From contig NZ_RJUA01000004.1 in the NCBI RefSeq assembly GCF_024343575.1, forward strand, positions 1 through 64,000: a DNA stretch of 64,000 nucleotides. The letters are read 5' to 3'. Below, in pieces: positions 26,524 to 36,434 of the stretch. Each line of letters begins with the position of its first letter. Within the stretch, counting starts at the first letter, position 1. The translations under genes were made by a program, and so were the position numbers. Source of the DNA: Lacihabitans sp. LS3-19 (GTDB lineage Bacteria > Bacteroidota > Bacteroidia > Cytophagales > Spirosomataceae). The notes under the pieces were generated by a model. The model made no database searches. It was not told where the DNA came from and was given only the letters and a program-made list of their open reading frames with translations.

Positions 26524-27069
26524 TCAAAAATGACTTTCTCCTTTTTCTCTTTTTCCTAATAAAATTGCTCCGGACATTGCTACTAAAAACAAAACCGAAA
26601 CCAATTCAAATGGCAACATATAGTTTTTATACAAAACCATTCCTAGCGTTTCGATCAAACCAGTATTAGGGTCAAAATCATTATAATTCACTCTTGTTAT
26701 TTCAGCTTTACGGATTGTCGCTATCAAAATTAATCCTAAAAGTAAACCAGTGGAAACGGCGGCGATAAGCATTGGACTGGTTTTCATTTCTGTGGATTCT
26801 TCCTTTAGGTTTAAGAACATTAAAACAAAAAGGAAAAGGACCATGATGGCTCCCGCGTATACAATCACATTAACTGCAGCTAAAAATTGGGCATTTAACA
26901 TGATATAAATCCCGGAAATAGAGAAAAATGTCACTACTAAATAGATTACGCTGTGTATTGGGTTTTTAGAAAGAATAGTACCTAAAGCACCATACAAGGT
27001 TAAAATAGACAAAAAATAAAATGCCCATTGAACCAAACTTAAATTTTTTATTATTTCTAGAAAATGCAT
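26524..27069 (-). CDS. nuoJ: NADH-quinone oxidoreductase subunit J
   Basis: 181 residues, five transmembrane helices, with the NuoJ core VIVYAGAIMVLFLFVLMFLN on helices 2-3. It forms part of the membrane arm of complex I, near the antiporter-like subunits. It is the last nuo gene here: nuoK, L, M and N do not follow. Confidence 0.95.
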   Translation of the reverse strand: MHFLEIIKNLSLVQWAFYFLSILTLYGALGTILSKNPIHSVIYLVVTFFSISGIYIMLNAQFLAAVNVIVYAGAIMVLFLFVLMFLNLKEESTEMKTSPMLIAAVSTGLLLGLILIATIRKAEITRVNYNDFDPNTGLIETLGMVLYKNYMLPFELVSVLFLVAMSGAILLGKREKGESHF

Positions 27070-27081
27070 AATTACTAATTT

Positions 27082-27636
27082 TTACTTCTGTTTTTCCCAA
27101 AGTTCTTGCATGTCTTCTTTAGTCCATGCATCTCTTGTATATCTGTTGTCCATGTCTTCTACCAATTGGTCTTTGCCATATATTACCTGGTCTCTCGATG
27201 TAAATACTGGTACAAATTTATCGTGACGTAGATATACCGCCTGTTTAGGACAAGCTTCTTCACATAATCCGCAGAAAATACACCTTAGCATATTTACTTC
27301 GTAATTGGCAGCATATTTTTCTTCTCGATATAAATGTTCTTCTCCTTTTACACGTTCCGCTGCAACCATTGAAATAGCTTCTGCAGGACAAGCAACAGCA
27401 CATAGTCCACAAGCAGTGCATCTTTCTCTACCCGCCTCGTCTCTTTTTAGAATATGATGGCCTCTGAAAACTGGTCCTAAGTATCTTTTTTCTTCAGGAT
27501 ACCTGATAGTAGCTTTTTTAGAAAAAAAATGCTTTAAAGTAATAGCCATTCCTTTAGCTACACCAGGGAAATAAGTTTTCTCAAGTACGCTTAAGTCTGA
27601 CTTATCAGTTTTTTTAGATCTATTTGTTAATTGCAT
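27082..27636 (-). CDS. nuoI: NADH-quinone oxidoreductase subunit I
   Basis: 184 residues. Two 4Fe-4S ferredoxin motifs are visible: C-T-A-C-G-L-C-A-V-A-C-P and C-I-F-C-G-L-C-E-E-A-C-P (clusters N6a and N6b). NuoI relays electrons in the peripheral arm towards N2. The gene is 12 bases upstream of nuoJ in reading order. Confidence 0.97.
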   Translation of the reverse strand: MQLTNRSKKTDKSDLSVLEKTYFPGVAKGMAITLKHFFSKKATIRYPEEKRYLGPVFRGHHILKRDEAGRERCTACGLCAVACPAEAISMVAAERVKGEEHLYREEKYAANYEVNMLRCIFCGLCEEACPKQAVYLRHDKFVPVFTSRDQVIYGKDQLVEDMDNRYTRDAWTKEDMQELWEKQK

Positions 27637-27647
27637 ACTTTAAAATC

Positions 27648-28790
27648 TTAAAGTTTACTTTTTTTATTATTATAAACTGTCCTACTTCCGAAATATAAGA
27701 AGGCAAAAATTGCTAAACCTATATAATTAAATAATAATGGATAAGGTGAAAGTTCGGCAGCAGCTACAATTATTAAATTCACAATAGATAGCGGCATCAT
27801 CCATTTCCAGGCCATATTCATTAATTGGTCATATTTGAACCTTGGAAGTGTCCAACGGACCCACATAAATACAAAAATAAAGAAGAATATTTTTAATATA
27901 TATACTAATATTCCCAATACCGTTGCCAAGTTATGACCAAAGCTTTCGCCTAATTTACCTGTTAAGAAAGAATGTACGAAATCCATTCCTGGGTAATTAT
28001 ATGCACCTAAAAACAAGCTAGCAATAATAGCTGAAGAAATAAACATGTTTACGTATTCAGAAAATAAATAAAGCCCTAACTTCATTGAACCATATTCGGT
28101 ATGATATCCAGCAACCAATTCATTTTCAGATTCAGGTAAATCGAAAGGAGTACGATTACACTCTGCTAGTGAGCAAGTTACGAATATTAAAAAACCAACG
28201 GGCTGATAAAAAATATTCCAATCGATGCCATGTTGTAAACCTACAATAGTCCTTATTGATAAAGAGCCTGTTACTACAATTACAGACAAAAGCGTGATGC
28301 CCATTGCTAATTCATAAGATATATTCTGAGAAGCAGCTCTAATGGCTCCATACAAAGAATACTTGTTGTTTGATGCCCAACCTCCAATCAAAATACCGTA
28401 AACACCTAAAGAAACTATTCCAAACACCCAAAGAATACCGATATTTACATCCATACCTTGTACAGGAATGTACTGTCCTTTAATCAATAAAGTATCTCCG
28501 AAAGGAATAACCGCACTTGACATCAAGGCAGTTAGCATTGCTATGCCAGGGCCTATAATGAAAAGGCCTTTGTCAGCTAATGTTGGAATGAAATCTTCTT
28601 TAAAGAATAGTTTTCCGGCATCTGCCAAAGGTTGTAAAATACCGAAAGGACCTGCTCTGTCTGGTCCAACTCTATCTTGAATATAGGCTGCAATGACACG
28701 TTCAAAGTAGGTTTCATAAGCCGCTATGCCCAAACTCAAGGCAAATATGGTAAGAATGATGAGTCCTTTTATTAATAATATAAATTCCAT
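27648..28790 (-). CDS. nuoH: NADH-quinone oxidoreductase subunit H
   Basis: 380 residues and about eight or nine transmembrane helices. The ERVIAAYIQDRVGPDRAGP loop and the acidic NRTPFDLPESENELVAGYH segment are the conserved quinone-channel regions of NuoH, at the junction of the membrane and peripheral arms. Confidence 0.97.
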   Translation of the reverse strand: MEFILLIKGLIILTIFALSLGIAAYETYFERVIAAYIQDRVGPDRAGPFGILQPLADAGKLFFKEDFIPTLADKGLFIIGPGIAMLTALMSSAVIPFGDTLLIKGQYIPVQGMDVNIGILWVFGIVSLGVYGILIGGWASNNKYSLYGAIRAASQNISYELAMGITLLSVIVVTGSLSIRTIVGLQHGIDWNIFYQPVGFLIFVTCSLAECNRTPFDLPESENELVAGYHTEYGSMKLGLYLFSEYVNMFISSAIIASLFLGAYNYPGMDFVHSFLTGKLGESFGHNLATVLGILVYILKIFFFIFVFMWVRWTLPRFKYDQLMNMAWKWMMPLSIVNLIIVAAAELSPYPLLFNYIGLAIFAFLYFGSRTVYNNKKSKL

Positions 28791-28793
28791 ACT

Positions 28794-29894
28794 TTACTTT
28801 TTACTCGTTTCTTTTGGGAAAAATTCTGCATTCTGTTCCATCAAAGCTTTATAGTCTTCAGAGCCTTTTACTTCTTTAAGATTTTTGTAATATGGTCTGT
28901 CATCATTAATTTTCTTGAAATTATGAGCAGCATAATCTAATGCAAAAGCAGGTTTTTTGATTTCGTTTTTAGGATATTTATTGGCAGAAATCACAGATGC
29001 TCTTTTTACTTTGGTAGGTCCTTCTATTACCCAATCGGCAGTTTTTTTAGAATCAAATCTACAAGAATTGCAAATAAAATCTTCTACTTCTCCCCATTGG
29101 TTTTTTCTGGCTGTTACCCTAATTACTTCATCGCCTTTATACCAAAGGTTTACTTTTCCGCAGCATTTATCACAATCTCTGTGTGCATCTACAGGTTTTG
29201 AAAACCAAACTCTGCTTTTAAATCTATACGTTTTATCTGTTAATGCTCCAACCGGACAAACATCAATAACATTTCCTGAAAAGTCATTTTCAATAACATT
29301 GTTAATATAAGTACTTATTTCAGCATGGTCACCTCTATACATCACGCCATGGACTCTCTTGTCAGTAATTTGGTCAGCTGTGTAAACACATCTGTAACAC
29401 AAAACGCAGCGGTTCATGTGCAATTGAATATTGTCACCTAAATTCTCAGGTTCAAAAGTTCTTCTTTCTTCTTCATAACGCGTAGTTCCGACTCCGTTTT
29501 CGAAAGCGAAATCTTGCAAATGGCATTCTCCAGCTTGGTCACAAACAGGACAATCTAATGGGTGATTTAATAGTAAAAACTCAACAACGCCTTTCCTTGC
29601 TTCTACAACCTCTGGACTTGTGAAATTTTCCACAACCATGCCATCTTGAGCTCCGGTAATGCAAGAAGCCACCAATTTAGGCATTGGTCTTGGGTCTTTT
29701 TCTGATCCTTGGCTAACTTTTACCAAACAAGCTCGGCATTTTCCACCAGAACCTTTTAGTGGTTTGTAATAGCACATAGCAGGAGGAGCTACATCTGGCC
29801 CAATCTGTCTTGCAGCTTCCATAATGGTAGTACCAACAGGAACGTGTACCTCTTGCCCGTCTATCGTAACTTTTATCAATTGAGGAGTATCCAT
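28794..29894 (-). CDS. nuoG: NADH-quinone oxidoreductase subunit G, short form
   Basis: 366 residues against about 900 in E. coli. It contains the 2Fe-2S domain (cysteines in MCYYKPLKGSGGKCRACL and SCITG), the H-x3-C-x2-C-x5-C motif (NHPLDCPVCDQAGEC, cluster N5), the four-Cys N4 motif (CVLCYRC and CPVGAL) and the start of a molybdopterin-type 4Fe-4S region (CDKCCGKV and CNSC). The large molybdopterin-fold domain is missing, as is usual in Bacteroidota complex I. Confidence 0.9.
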   Translation of the reverse strand: MDTPQLIKVTIDGQEVHVPVGTTIMEAARQIGPDVAPPAMCYYKPLKGSGGKCRACLVKVSQGSEKDPRPMPKLVASCITGAQDGMVVENFTSPEVVEARKGVVEFLLLNHPLDCPVCDQAGECHLQDFAFENGVGTTRYEEERRTFEPENLGDNIQLHMNRCVLCYRCVYTADQITDKRVHGVMYRGDHAEISTYINNVIENDFSGNVIDVCPVGALTDKTYRFKSRVWFSKPVDAHRDCDKCCGKVNLWYKGDEVIRVTARKNQWGEVEDFICNSCRFDSKKTADWVIEGPTKVKRASVISANKYPKNEIKKPAFALDYAAHNFKKINDDRPYYKNLKEVKGSEDYKALMEQNAEFFPKETSKK

Positions 29895-29920
29895 AGATAT
29901 GCCTTAAATTTCTTATTTGT

Positions 29921-31267
29921 TTAAACTAAAACCTCTTCTTTCACATAAACCGCCCCTTTCATTGTAGCCTCTTTTGGGTATTTTACATGCCATTCGAACT
30001 CATCCCTAAAGTGTCTGATAGCACTCGCTACTGGCCAAGCTGCTGCATCGCCTAATGGACATATTGTATTGCCTTCTATTTTCTTAGCCACATCTACTAA
30101 CAAATCTATATCTCTCATGTTTCCATGACCGTGTTCGATTCTGTGAAGCACTTTTTCCATCCAGCCTGTTCCTTCTCTACAAGGTGAACACTGACCACAT
30201 GATTCATGATGATAGAATCTGGAGAAATTCCAAGTATTTCTAACAATACAAGTAGTTTCGTCCATAGCAATGAATCCTCCAGACCCTAACATGGTACCTG
30301 AGGCAAATCCACCATCAGATAGAGACTCGTAAGACATCAATCGGTCTTCTCCGTTTGCTGTTTTTAAGAACAAATTTGCAGGTAAAATCGGAACAGACGA
30401 ACCTCCAGCTACAACTGCTTTTAGGTGATGGCCATCTCTGATACCACCTAAAAATTCGTCAGAATATAAAAATTCTTCAACTGGCAATCCTAATTCAATC
30501 TCATAAACACCAGGGTTTTTGATATGTCCAGATGCTGAAATTAATTTTGTGCCGGTACTTCTTCCAATACCAAGAGCTGCATACGCATCACCTCCATTGT
30601 TGATTATCCAAGGGGTGTTGGCTATAGATTCAACATTGTTTACTACAGTAGGACTTTGGTAGAGTCCTTTTACTGCTGGAAATGGTGGTTTATTTCTTGG
30701 ATTGCCTCTTTTTCCTTCTAAAGATTCTAAAAGTGCAGTTTCTTCACCACATATATAAGCTCCACCTCCTGGTTGTACCACCAATTCAAGGTCATAACCT
30801 GAGCCCAAAATGTTTTTACCTAAATATCCTGCGGCTTTAGCCTCTTCTATTGCTTTTTCTAAAATTCTAATTACATACATAAGTTCTCCCCTTACATATA
30901 TAAAAGATTTGTGTGCACCCAAAGCAAAACTAGAAACTATCATTCCCTCAATTAATAAATGAGGAATGCTTTTCATTAAAAAATGGTCTTTGAATGTTCC
31001 TGGCTCAGATTCGTCTGCATTACAAACCAAATATCTTGGTACACCTTCTGGTTTAGCCAAAAAACTCCATTTCATTCCCATAGGGAAACCTGCACCGCCT
31101 CTTCCTCTTACACCTGATTTTTTTACCTCCTCTACAACTTCCTCAGGGGTCATTTTTTTAATGACTTTTTCTACAGCAGCATATCCACCTGATTTTTTGT
31201 AGACTTCAAAAGTCTCAATACCTGGGGTATTTATATGTTCGGTTAATATTTTTATTCCTTTCGCCAT
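29921..31267 (-). CDS. nuoF: NADH-quinone oxidoreductase subunit F
   Basis: 448 residues. Conserved features are the NADH-binding GRGGAGFPMGMKW, the FMN site CNADESEPGTFKD and the 4Fe-4S motif ESCGQCSPCREGT (N3). It is the site of NADH oxidation. Presence of both NuoE and NuoF shows that this complex I is of the NADH-using type. Confidence 0.97.
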   Translation of the reverse strand: MAKGIKILTEHINTPGIETFEVYKKSGGYAAVEKVIKKMTPEEVVEEVKKSGVRGRGGAGFPMGMKWSFLAKPEGVPRYLVCNADESEPGTFKDHFLMKSIPHLLIEGMIVSSFALGAHKSFIYVRGELMYVIRILEKAIEEAKAAGYLGKNILGSGYDLELVVQPGGGAYICGEETALLESLEGKRGNPRNKPPFPAVKGLYQSPTVVNNVESIANTPWIINNGGDAYAALGIGRSTGTKLISASGHIKNPGVYEIELGLPVEEFLYSDEFLGGIRDGHHLKAVVAGGSSVPILPANLFLKTANGEDRLMSYESLSDGGFASGTMLGSGGFIAMDETTCIVRNTWNFSRFYHHESCGQCSPCREGTGWMEKVLHRIEHGHGNMRDIDLLVDVAKKIEGNTICPLGDAAAWPVASAIRHFRDEFEWHVKYPKEATMKGAVYVKEEVLV

Positions 31268-31269
31268 TA

Positions 31270-31758
31270 TTATTTACTGAGTTCTTCGATTATACCATCA
31301 ACTTTCTCATTGGTCAAATGCATATAAAACTTTTCTCTTATCTGAAAACATGGTCCCCAACCACAGGCAGCCAAACATTCTACTTCTTTTAGTGTAAACA
31401 AGCCATTGCTAGTAGTTTGATTAGCTTCGATTTTAAGTTTAGTTTTTAAATGGTCGTAAACTTCTTCGCCACCCATAGTGCAACAAGGACCTGTTCGACA
31501 GTATTCAATTACATGTTTTCCCACTGGTTCAAGATGAAACATTGTATAAAATGTCGCAACTTCATATACTTCAATAGGCTCAATCTGTAGCATTTCTGCT
31601 ATGTAGTCCATCGAGGCTGCACTTACCCATCCAAACTGCTCTTGTGCTAAGTGTAAAAGTGGCAAAAGAGCTGATTTTTGTTTCCCTTCTGGGTAACGCA
31701 ATATGATTTCTTTTGCCTTAGCTAACCTGTCTTCCGAAAAAGCTATCTTATCCGACAT
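31270..31758 (-). CDS. nuoE: NADH-quinone oxidoreductase subunit E
   Basis: 162 residues of the thioredoxin-like 24-kDa subunit family. The 2Fe-2S ligands are in CRTGPCCTMGG and in ECLAACGWGPCFQI (cluster N1a). It starts three bases before nuoF ends its leader, giving tight coupling. Confidence 0.97.
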   Translation of the reverse strand: MSDKIAFSEDRLAKAKEIILRYPEGKQKSALLPLLHLAQEQFGWVSAASMDYIAEMLQIEPIEVYEVATFYTMFHLEPVGKHVIEYCRTGPCCTMGGEEVYDHLKTKLKIEANQTTSNGLFTLKEVECLAACGWGPCFQIREKFYMHLTNEKVDGIIEELSK

Positions 31759-31779
31759 ATTTATTTAATATTCTAATTA

Positions 31780-33030
31780 TTAGGCGTCTAATTCGCCAGC
31801 TATTACGTTCAAACTACTTAAAATTGGCACAGCATCTGATATTGTTAGTCCTTTTATCATTTCACCAAATGCTTGATAATAAATAAAACTTGGCCTTCTA
31901 AAGTGTAATCTAAATGGAGCACGACCTCCATCGCTAATTAAGTAAAATCCTAATTCTCCATTTCCACCTTCTACTGCATGATAAACTTCGCCTACAGGAG
32001 CATCTATTTCTCCCATTACAATTTTGAAATGGTAGATTAAAGCTTCCATGTTATTATATACATCTTTCTTTGGAGGTAAATAATAATGGTCTTCGTTGGC
32101 ATAATATGGACCTTCGGGAAGGTTTTCCATTGCTTGGCGAATGATTTTCATACTTTCCCAGATCTCAGCATTTCTTACCATATACCTATCAAAGGTATCT
32201 CCGTTGTGACCTACTGGTACTTCAAAATCAAAATCTTCATAAGATGAATAAGGTTCTATTACTCTCATGTCATAATCTATACCAGCCGCTCTTAGATTTG
32301 GTCCTGTAAAACCATACTCCATCGCTCTTTTGCCCGTTATCGGACCAACATTAACGGTTCTATCTCTGAATATTCTGTTTCTATCAAAAAGCGTTTCAAA
32401 TTCTTTCATCACCTTTGGTAAGGTGTTGTATATCAAATCTTTGATTTTTTTGAATGCGGTAGGGGATAGGTCTCTTTCCATTCCGCCTATTCTACCCATG
32501 TTGGTGGTTAGTCTAGCACCACACATTTCTTCGTAAATCTCATATATTTTTTCTCTCTCTTGAAAAACATACAAGAATGCAGAATACGCACCAGTATCAA
32601 CACCCAAAATAGAGTTACAAACTAAGTGGTCGGCTATCCTTGCCAATTCCATCATGATTACACGAATATATTCGGCTCTTTTCGGTACAGTAATTTGAAG
32701 AAGTTTTTCTACAGTCATGTGCCAGCCAAAATTGTTTATTGGCGACGAACAATAGTTCATTCTATCAGTCAAGGTAGTGATCTGATAGAAAGGTCTTCTT
32801 TCTGCTATTTTTTCAAACGCTCTATGTATATAGCCAACTGTTTGCTCACTATCCATAATTTTCTCCCCTTCCATGGTCAGAATATTCTGGAAAATTCCGT
32901 GTGTAGCTGGGTGAGTCGGCCCAAGGTTTAATATAGATTGGTCTGTATCCGACACAATAGGCACATTTAGTGCTAATGCATCTGCTGTATTGTTAGGAGC
33001 TAATTTTGTCGTTTCTTCCATCATATTCAA
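31780..33030 (-). CDS. nuoD: NADH-quinone oxidoreductase subunit D
   Basis: 416 residues. The N-terminal NLGPTHPATHG motif, the GRIGGMERDL segment and the C-terminal RPSFIYYQAF region are characteristic of the 49-kDa subunit, which lines the quinone site with NuoB. NuoC is a separate gene here, unlike the fused NuoCD of enterobacteria. Confidence 0.97.
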   Translation of the reverse strand: MNMMEETTKLAPNNTADALALNVPIVSDTDQSILNLGPTHPATHGIFQNILTMEGEKIMDSEQTVGYIHRAFEKIAERRPFYQITTLTDRMNYCSSPINNFGWHMTVEKLLQITVPKRAEYIRVIMMELARIADHLVCNSILGVDTGAYSAFLYVFQEREKIYEIYEEMCGARLTTNMGRIGGMERDLSPTAFKKIKDLIYNTLPKVMKEFETLFDRNRIFRDRTVNVGPITGKRAMEYGFTGPNLRAAGIDYDMRVIEPYSSYEDFDFEVPVGHNGDTFDRYMVRNAEIWESMKIIRQAMENLPEGPYYANEDHYYLPPKKDVYNNMEALIYHFKIVMGEIDAPVGEVYHAVEGGNGELGFYLISDGGRAPFRLHFRRPSFIYYQAFGEMIKGLTISDAVPILSSLNVIAGELDA

Positions 33031-33032
33031 TA

Positions 33033-33527
33033 TTATCTTCCAAACATTGCGTCTATTTTGTCATTCCTGGTGGCATCTTCCATTGGATACTCTTTTCGCA
33101 TTGGGAAATAGTCCATTTCATCCATATTCAAAATTCTTTTCAAATTAGGATGGCCACTATACAATATTCCAAAGAAATCAAAAGCTTCTCTCTCTAACCA
33201 ATTGGCACATTCGAAAAGAGGTGTCAAAGAAGGTACAATTGGAGCCGAAGTAGGAACAAATACTTTAATTCTAAGTCTTACGCGATTTTCCCAACTATGC
33301 AAATGGCAAACTGAACAAAATTCTTTCCCAGTATTGTCAGGTAAATGTATGCCTGTGACATCTGTAAGAAAAGTAAATTTGAAAGTAGGATGGTCTTTAA
33401 GATAACTTACAATCTCTATCAGATTTTCTGCATGGGTAGTAAATGTCAAAAGTCCGAAAGGCTCTTCAAACTCAAAAACTTTTTCACCAAAGTGACTAAC
33501 AATGTCTTCAACAATTGATTGATTCAT
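33033..33527 (-). CDS. nuoC: NADH-quinone oxidoreductase subunit C
   Basis: 164 residues of the 30-kDa subunit family. The signature WLEREAFDFFGILYSGHPNL, and then a L-N-M-D-E-M-D-Y-F-P segment, are clear. It contacts NuoD in the peripheral arm. The gene abuts nuoD (two-base gap) and nuoB. Confidence 0.97.
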   Translation of the reverse strand: MNQSIVEDIVSHFGEKVFEFEEPFGLLTFTTHAENLIEIVSYLKDHPTFKFTFLTDVTGIHLPDNTGKEFCSVCHLHSWENRVRLRIKVFVPTSAPIVPSLTPLFECANWLEREAFDFFGILYSGHPNLKRILNMDEMDYFPMRKEYPMEDATRNDKIDAMFGR

Positions 33528-33530
33528 TTA

Positions 33531-34073
33531 TCAAAGTATTTTATAAGATTCAAGAAGCTCCCGATATTCATCGGTATTTCTTCTTCTTAACGATTCATTT
33601 TTTGCTATTTCTTGCACTTGCATCAAACCATCTAAGATTTGCTCAGGTCTTGGAGGACAGCCCGGTACATATACGTCAACAGGGATAACCCTATCTATGC
33701 CTTGCAAAACTGAATAAGTATCGAAAATACCGCCAGACGAGGCACATGCCCCTACTGCCATTACCCACCGAGGTTCTGCCATTTGAAGGTAAACTTGCTT
33801 TACGACTGGACCCATTTTTTTTGCAATAGTTCCCATTACCATCAGTATATCAGCTTGTCTTGGCGAAAAGCTGGGCCTTTCTGATCCAAATCTGGAAATA
33901 TCATAGTGTGAACCCATGGAAGCCATGAATTCTATTCCGCAACAAGATGTTGCAAAAGGCAGAGGCCAAAGGGAATTGCTTCTAGCCATACCGATAATTT
34001 TATCTAATGAAGTGGCAAAGAAACCAGCCCCTTCGTATCCTTCAGGAGCATCTACCATTTTAATTTTACTCAT
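33531..34073 (-). CDS. nuoB: NADH-quinone oxidoreductase subunit B
   Basis: 180 residues. The cluster N2 cysteines are seen in [11 protein letters not shown], in the G-A-C-A-S-S-G-G motif and in VPGCPPRPE. NuoB reduces quinone with NuoD. Confidence 0.98.
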   Translation of the reverse strand: MSKIKMVDAPEGYEGAGFFATSLDKIIGMARSNSLWPLPFATSCCGIEFMASMGSHYDISRFGSERPSFSPRQADILMVMGTIAKKMGPVVKQVYLQMAEPRWVMAVGACASSGGIFDTYSVLQGIDRVIPVDVYVPGCPPRPEQILDGLMQVQEIAKNESLRRRNTDEYRELLESYKIL

Positions 34074-34106
34074 ATCAACACAATCAATTTGTCCAGTCTA
34101 AAATTA

Positions 34107-34481
34107 TTAATCTTCATCCCAGTTTAAAACTCCTTTTTTTATAATATAATAGAATCCCGCCATTAAAAATCCAACAAACATCAGCATTTCAGTAAAACCA
34201 AACCAGCCCAGTTTTTTGAAATTTACTGCCCAAGGATACATGAAAATTATTTCTACATCAAAGAGTACAAAAAGGATAGCTATAAGAAAGTATTTTACAG
34301 ACATTGGAAGCCTTGCATCTCCCTGACTTTCAATTCCACATTCAAAAGGATCTTCTTTTCTTTTGCTTCTTAATCTTGGGCCTAAATATGTTGAGGCAAA
34401 AATTGTCATTACCACAAAACCCAAGGCTAAGCTAAATTGAATCAGCAGCGGTAAATAATCTTGAGGAAGGCCTTTGTTCAT
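34107..34481 (-). CDS. nuoA: NADH-quinone oxidoreductase subunit A
   Basis: 124 residues with three transmembrane helices. The conserved DPFECGIESQGDARLPMSVK loop and the second-helix D-V-E segment (FDVEIIFMYPW) identify NuoA. First gene of nuoABCDEFGHIJ, behind a full consensus promoter with a leader of about 15 bases. Confidence 0.97.
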   Translation of the reverse strand: MNKGLPQDYLPLLIQFSLALGFVVMTIFASTYLGPRLRSKRKEDPFECGIESQGDARLPMSVKYFLIAILFVLFDVEIIFMYPWAVNFKKLGWFGFTEMLMFVGFLMAGFYYIIKKGVLNWDED

Positions 34482-34501
34482 TTTTGTTCAGAATTTTGGT
34501 G

Positions 34502-34532
34502 CAAAATTAACAGCTTAAGGTATAGAAACAAA
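34502..34532 (-). promoter_or_regulatory. Bacteroidota sigma-A promoter of the nuo operon
   Basis: On the minus strand TTTG, 19 bases, TAATTTTG: both elements perfect, and the same -7 box as the rpsF promoter. Confidence 0.88.
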
Positions 34533-34604
34533 ATTTATGATAGCTAATCTATTTAACTTCTAAGATTATTGAATTGTTTAACGTATTTCTTAGAATTTTA
34601 TAAT

Positions 34605-35597
34605 TTATTGCTCGTTCAAATTATGCCATATAACGTCTTTAAGTTCCAATAGGCCTTGTTGGGTTTTTGAAGAGAAAAATACATAAGGAAGGCCTTCAGG
34701 GATTTTTTTCTCAATCTTTTTCTTTTGAGCCTCCGTTAATAAGTCTATTTTAGAAATACCCAAAATCCTGTTTTTGTCCAATAATTCTGGATTGAATTTT
34801 TCTAATTCTTTTATTAGTGTTTTATATTCCTTCAGTGGGTTTTCGGCAGATCCATCTATTAAAAAAAGTAAATTACTATTTCTTTCGATATGCCTCAAAA
34901 ATCTCGTACCTAGACCTTTACCTTCTGATGCTCCCTCTATTATTCCAGGAATATCAGCCATTACAAACGACTGGAAGTCGCGATATTGCACTACACCAAG
35001 GTTAGGTACCAATGTGGTGAATGGATAGTCGCCAATTTCAGGTTTAGCAGCAGAAATTGTGGAAAGTAAAGTGGATTTTCCTGCATTTGGAAATCCTACT
35101 AATCCTACATCAGCAAGTAATTTTAATTCTAGTACACACCATATCTCTAATCCGGGCATTCCAGGCTGCGAATATTCAGGAGCTTGATTAGTACTAGTTT
35201 TAAAGTGATGATTTCCAAGTCCGCCCATTCCACCGTTTAAAACGATGATCTCTTGCCCATCTTCTATTATTTCGGCAATCTTTTCATTTGTTTCAGCATT
35301 TCTGGCAATTGTACCTAATGGCACTTCGATTATTATATCTTCACCTTGTTTTCCTGAACTTTTACTTTTAGCTCCCGTTACACCATGACCTGCTTTTATG
35401 TGTTTTTGGTATTTAAGATGTATTAGAGTCCAAAGTTGCTTGTTACCTTTTAGTATAATATGACCACCTCTTCCTCCATCTCCGCCATCTGGGCCACCTT
35501 TATCTACAAATTTCTCTCTTCTAAAGTGAGTGAATCCTCTTCCGCCATTTCCGGATTTGAGGTTAATTTTTACGTAATCTATGAAGTTTGAAGTCAT
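34605..35597 (-). CDS. obg: Obg GTPase
   Basis: 330 residues. The glycine-rich Obg fold fills residues 1-158 ([16 protein letters not shown] and many G-G-x-G turns). The G domain follows with GFPNAGKST (G1), [16 protein letters not shown] (G3) and SKIDLL (G4). Obg acts in 50S assembly and stringent control. The C-terminal OCT domain is absent, as in many Bacteroidota. Single gene with a recognisable promoter. Confidence 0.97.
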   Translation of the reverse strand: MTSNFIDYVKINLKSGNGGRGFTHFRREKFVDKGGPDGGDGGRGGHIILKGNKQLWTLIHLKYQKHIKAGHGVTGAKSKSSGKQGEDIIIEVPLGTIARNAETNEKIAEIIEDGQEIIVLNGGMGGLGNHHFKTSTNQAPEYSQPGMPGLEIWCVLELKLLADVGLVGFPNAGKSTLLSTISAAKPEIGDYPFTTLVPNLGVVQYRDFQSFVMADIPGIIEGASEGKGLGTRFLRHIERNSNLLFLIDGSAENPLKEYKTLIKELEKFNPELLDKNRILGISKIDLLTEAQKKKIEKKIPEGLPYVFFSSKTQQGLLELKDVIWHNLNEQ

Positions 35598-35616
35598 CTA
35601 AAAGAGAAATTTTATG

Positions 35617-35650
35617 CAAAAGTAAGGATTTTAAAGTGTTTCTTATCAAA
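35617..35650 (-). promoter_or_regulatory. promoter of obg
   Basis: On the minus strand TTTG, 22 bases, TACTTTTG. The -7 box is perfect; the spacer is slightly long. The -7 box is about 20 bases before the start codon. Confidence 0.6.
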
Positions 35651-35685
35651 AATTCTCGTTTTGCTTTCTTTCAGGCCTTTTAAAT

Positions 35686-35713
35686 AAAAAAACTCCACTT
35701 TGTGAAGTGGAGT
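35686..35713 (-). terminator. terminator of adk
   Basis: ACTCCACTT / AAGTGGAGT stem; T run on both sides, so it may act in both directions, but only adk ends here. Confidence 0.9.
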
Positions 35714-35733
35714 TTTTTTATAAAGGGCGAGTA

Positions 35734-36306
35734 CTAAAGGCTTTTATCAATTGCTTTTGAAATATCATCAAAAATATCATCTATTTTACCAATACCGTTT
35801 ACTTTATCTACCTTGTTTTGAGCTTGGTAATATGGTAATACATGGACTGTCTTTGAGAAGTATTCATCTATTCTTTTAATCAATTTTGAAGCATCGTCAT
35901 CTGCTCTTCCGCTTACTTTTTGTCTTTCAGCAATTCTCTCTTTGATAATATCTTGATTTACTTCTAATTGTAAAACTAAATTTACTTTCGAGCCTTTACT
36001 CTCAAGAAATTTATCCAATGCTTCAGCTTGGGGTACAGTTCTTGGAAAACCGTCAAAAATAAAGCCTTTAACATCAGGATTATTCGTAACTTCTTCTTCT
36101 AACATATCTATAGTTATTGAATCAGGTACAAGCATTCCATCCGCTAAAATTTGTTTTACTCTTTTACCCAATTCCGTATCGTTTGATATATGCATACGAA
36201 ACATATCGCCAGTGGATATGTGTGCTAGGTTGTATTTCGCTATTATTTTTTCTGATTGTGTTCCTTTACCAGCACCAGGAGGGCCAAAAATTACCAAATT
36301 GTACAT
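35734..36306 (-). CDS. adk: adenylate kinase
   Basis: 190 residues, the short form without a long zinc-binding LID. The P-loop GPPGAGKGTQ is near residue 8; FIFDGFPRT and the Arg-rich lid motif RADDD follow. It interconverts AMP, ADP and ATP in the cytoplasm. Single gene between obg and the TPR gene, with a dedicated terminator. Confidence 0.97.
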   Translation of the reverse strand: MYNLVIFGPPGAGKGTQSEKIIAKYNLAHISTGDMFRMHISNDTELGKRVKQILADGMLVPDSITIDMLEEEVTNNPDVKGFIFDGFPRTVPQAEALDKFLESKGSKVNLVLQLEVNQDIIKERIAERQKVSGRADDDASKLIKRIDEYFSKTVHVLPYYQAQNKVDKVNGIGKIDDIFDDISKAIDKSL

Positions 36307-36403
36307 ATGAAAAACTAGAGGTTTTAATTAGGACTTAAATATAATCGTTCTTGTTCTGAAACTTTTATTTTTTTTGTCTTTTTTTCGAGATATTGAATAA
36401 ACA

Positions 36404-36428
36404 TAAAAAAAGCCTGATTGCTCAGGCT
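36404..36428 (-). terminator. terminator of the TPR gene
   Basis: On the minus strand AGCCTGA-GCAA-TCAGGCT and a T run, seven bases after the stop. Confidence 0.9.
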
Positions 36429-36434
36429 TTAATG

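Noticed and set aside
28794-29894. Truncated nuoG as a broken gene
   Set aside because: The short form, without the molybdopterin-type domain, is normal in Bacteroidota and the frame is intact.
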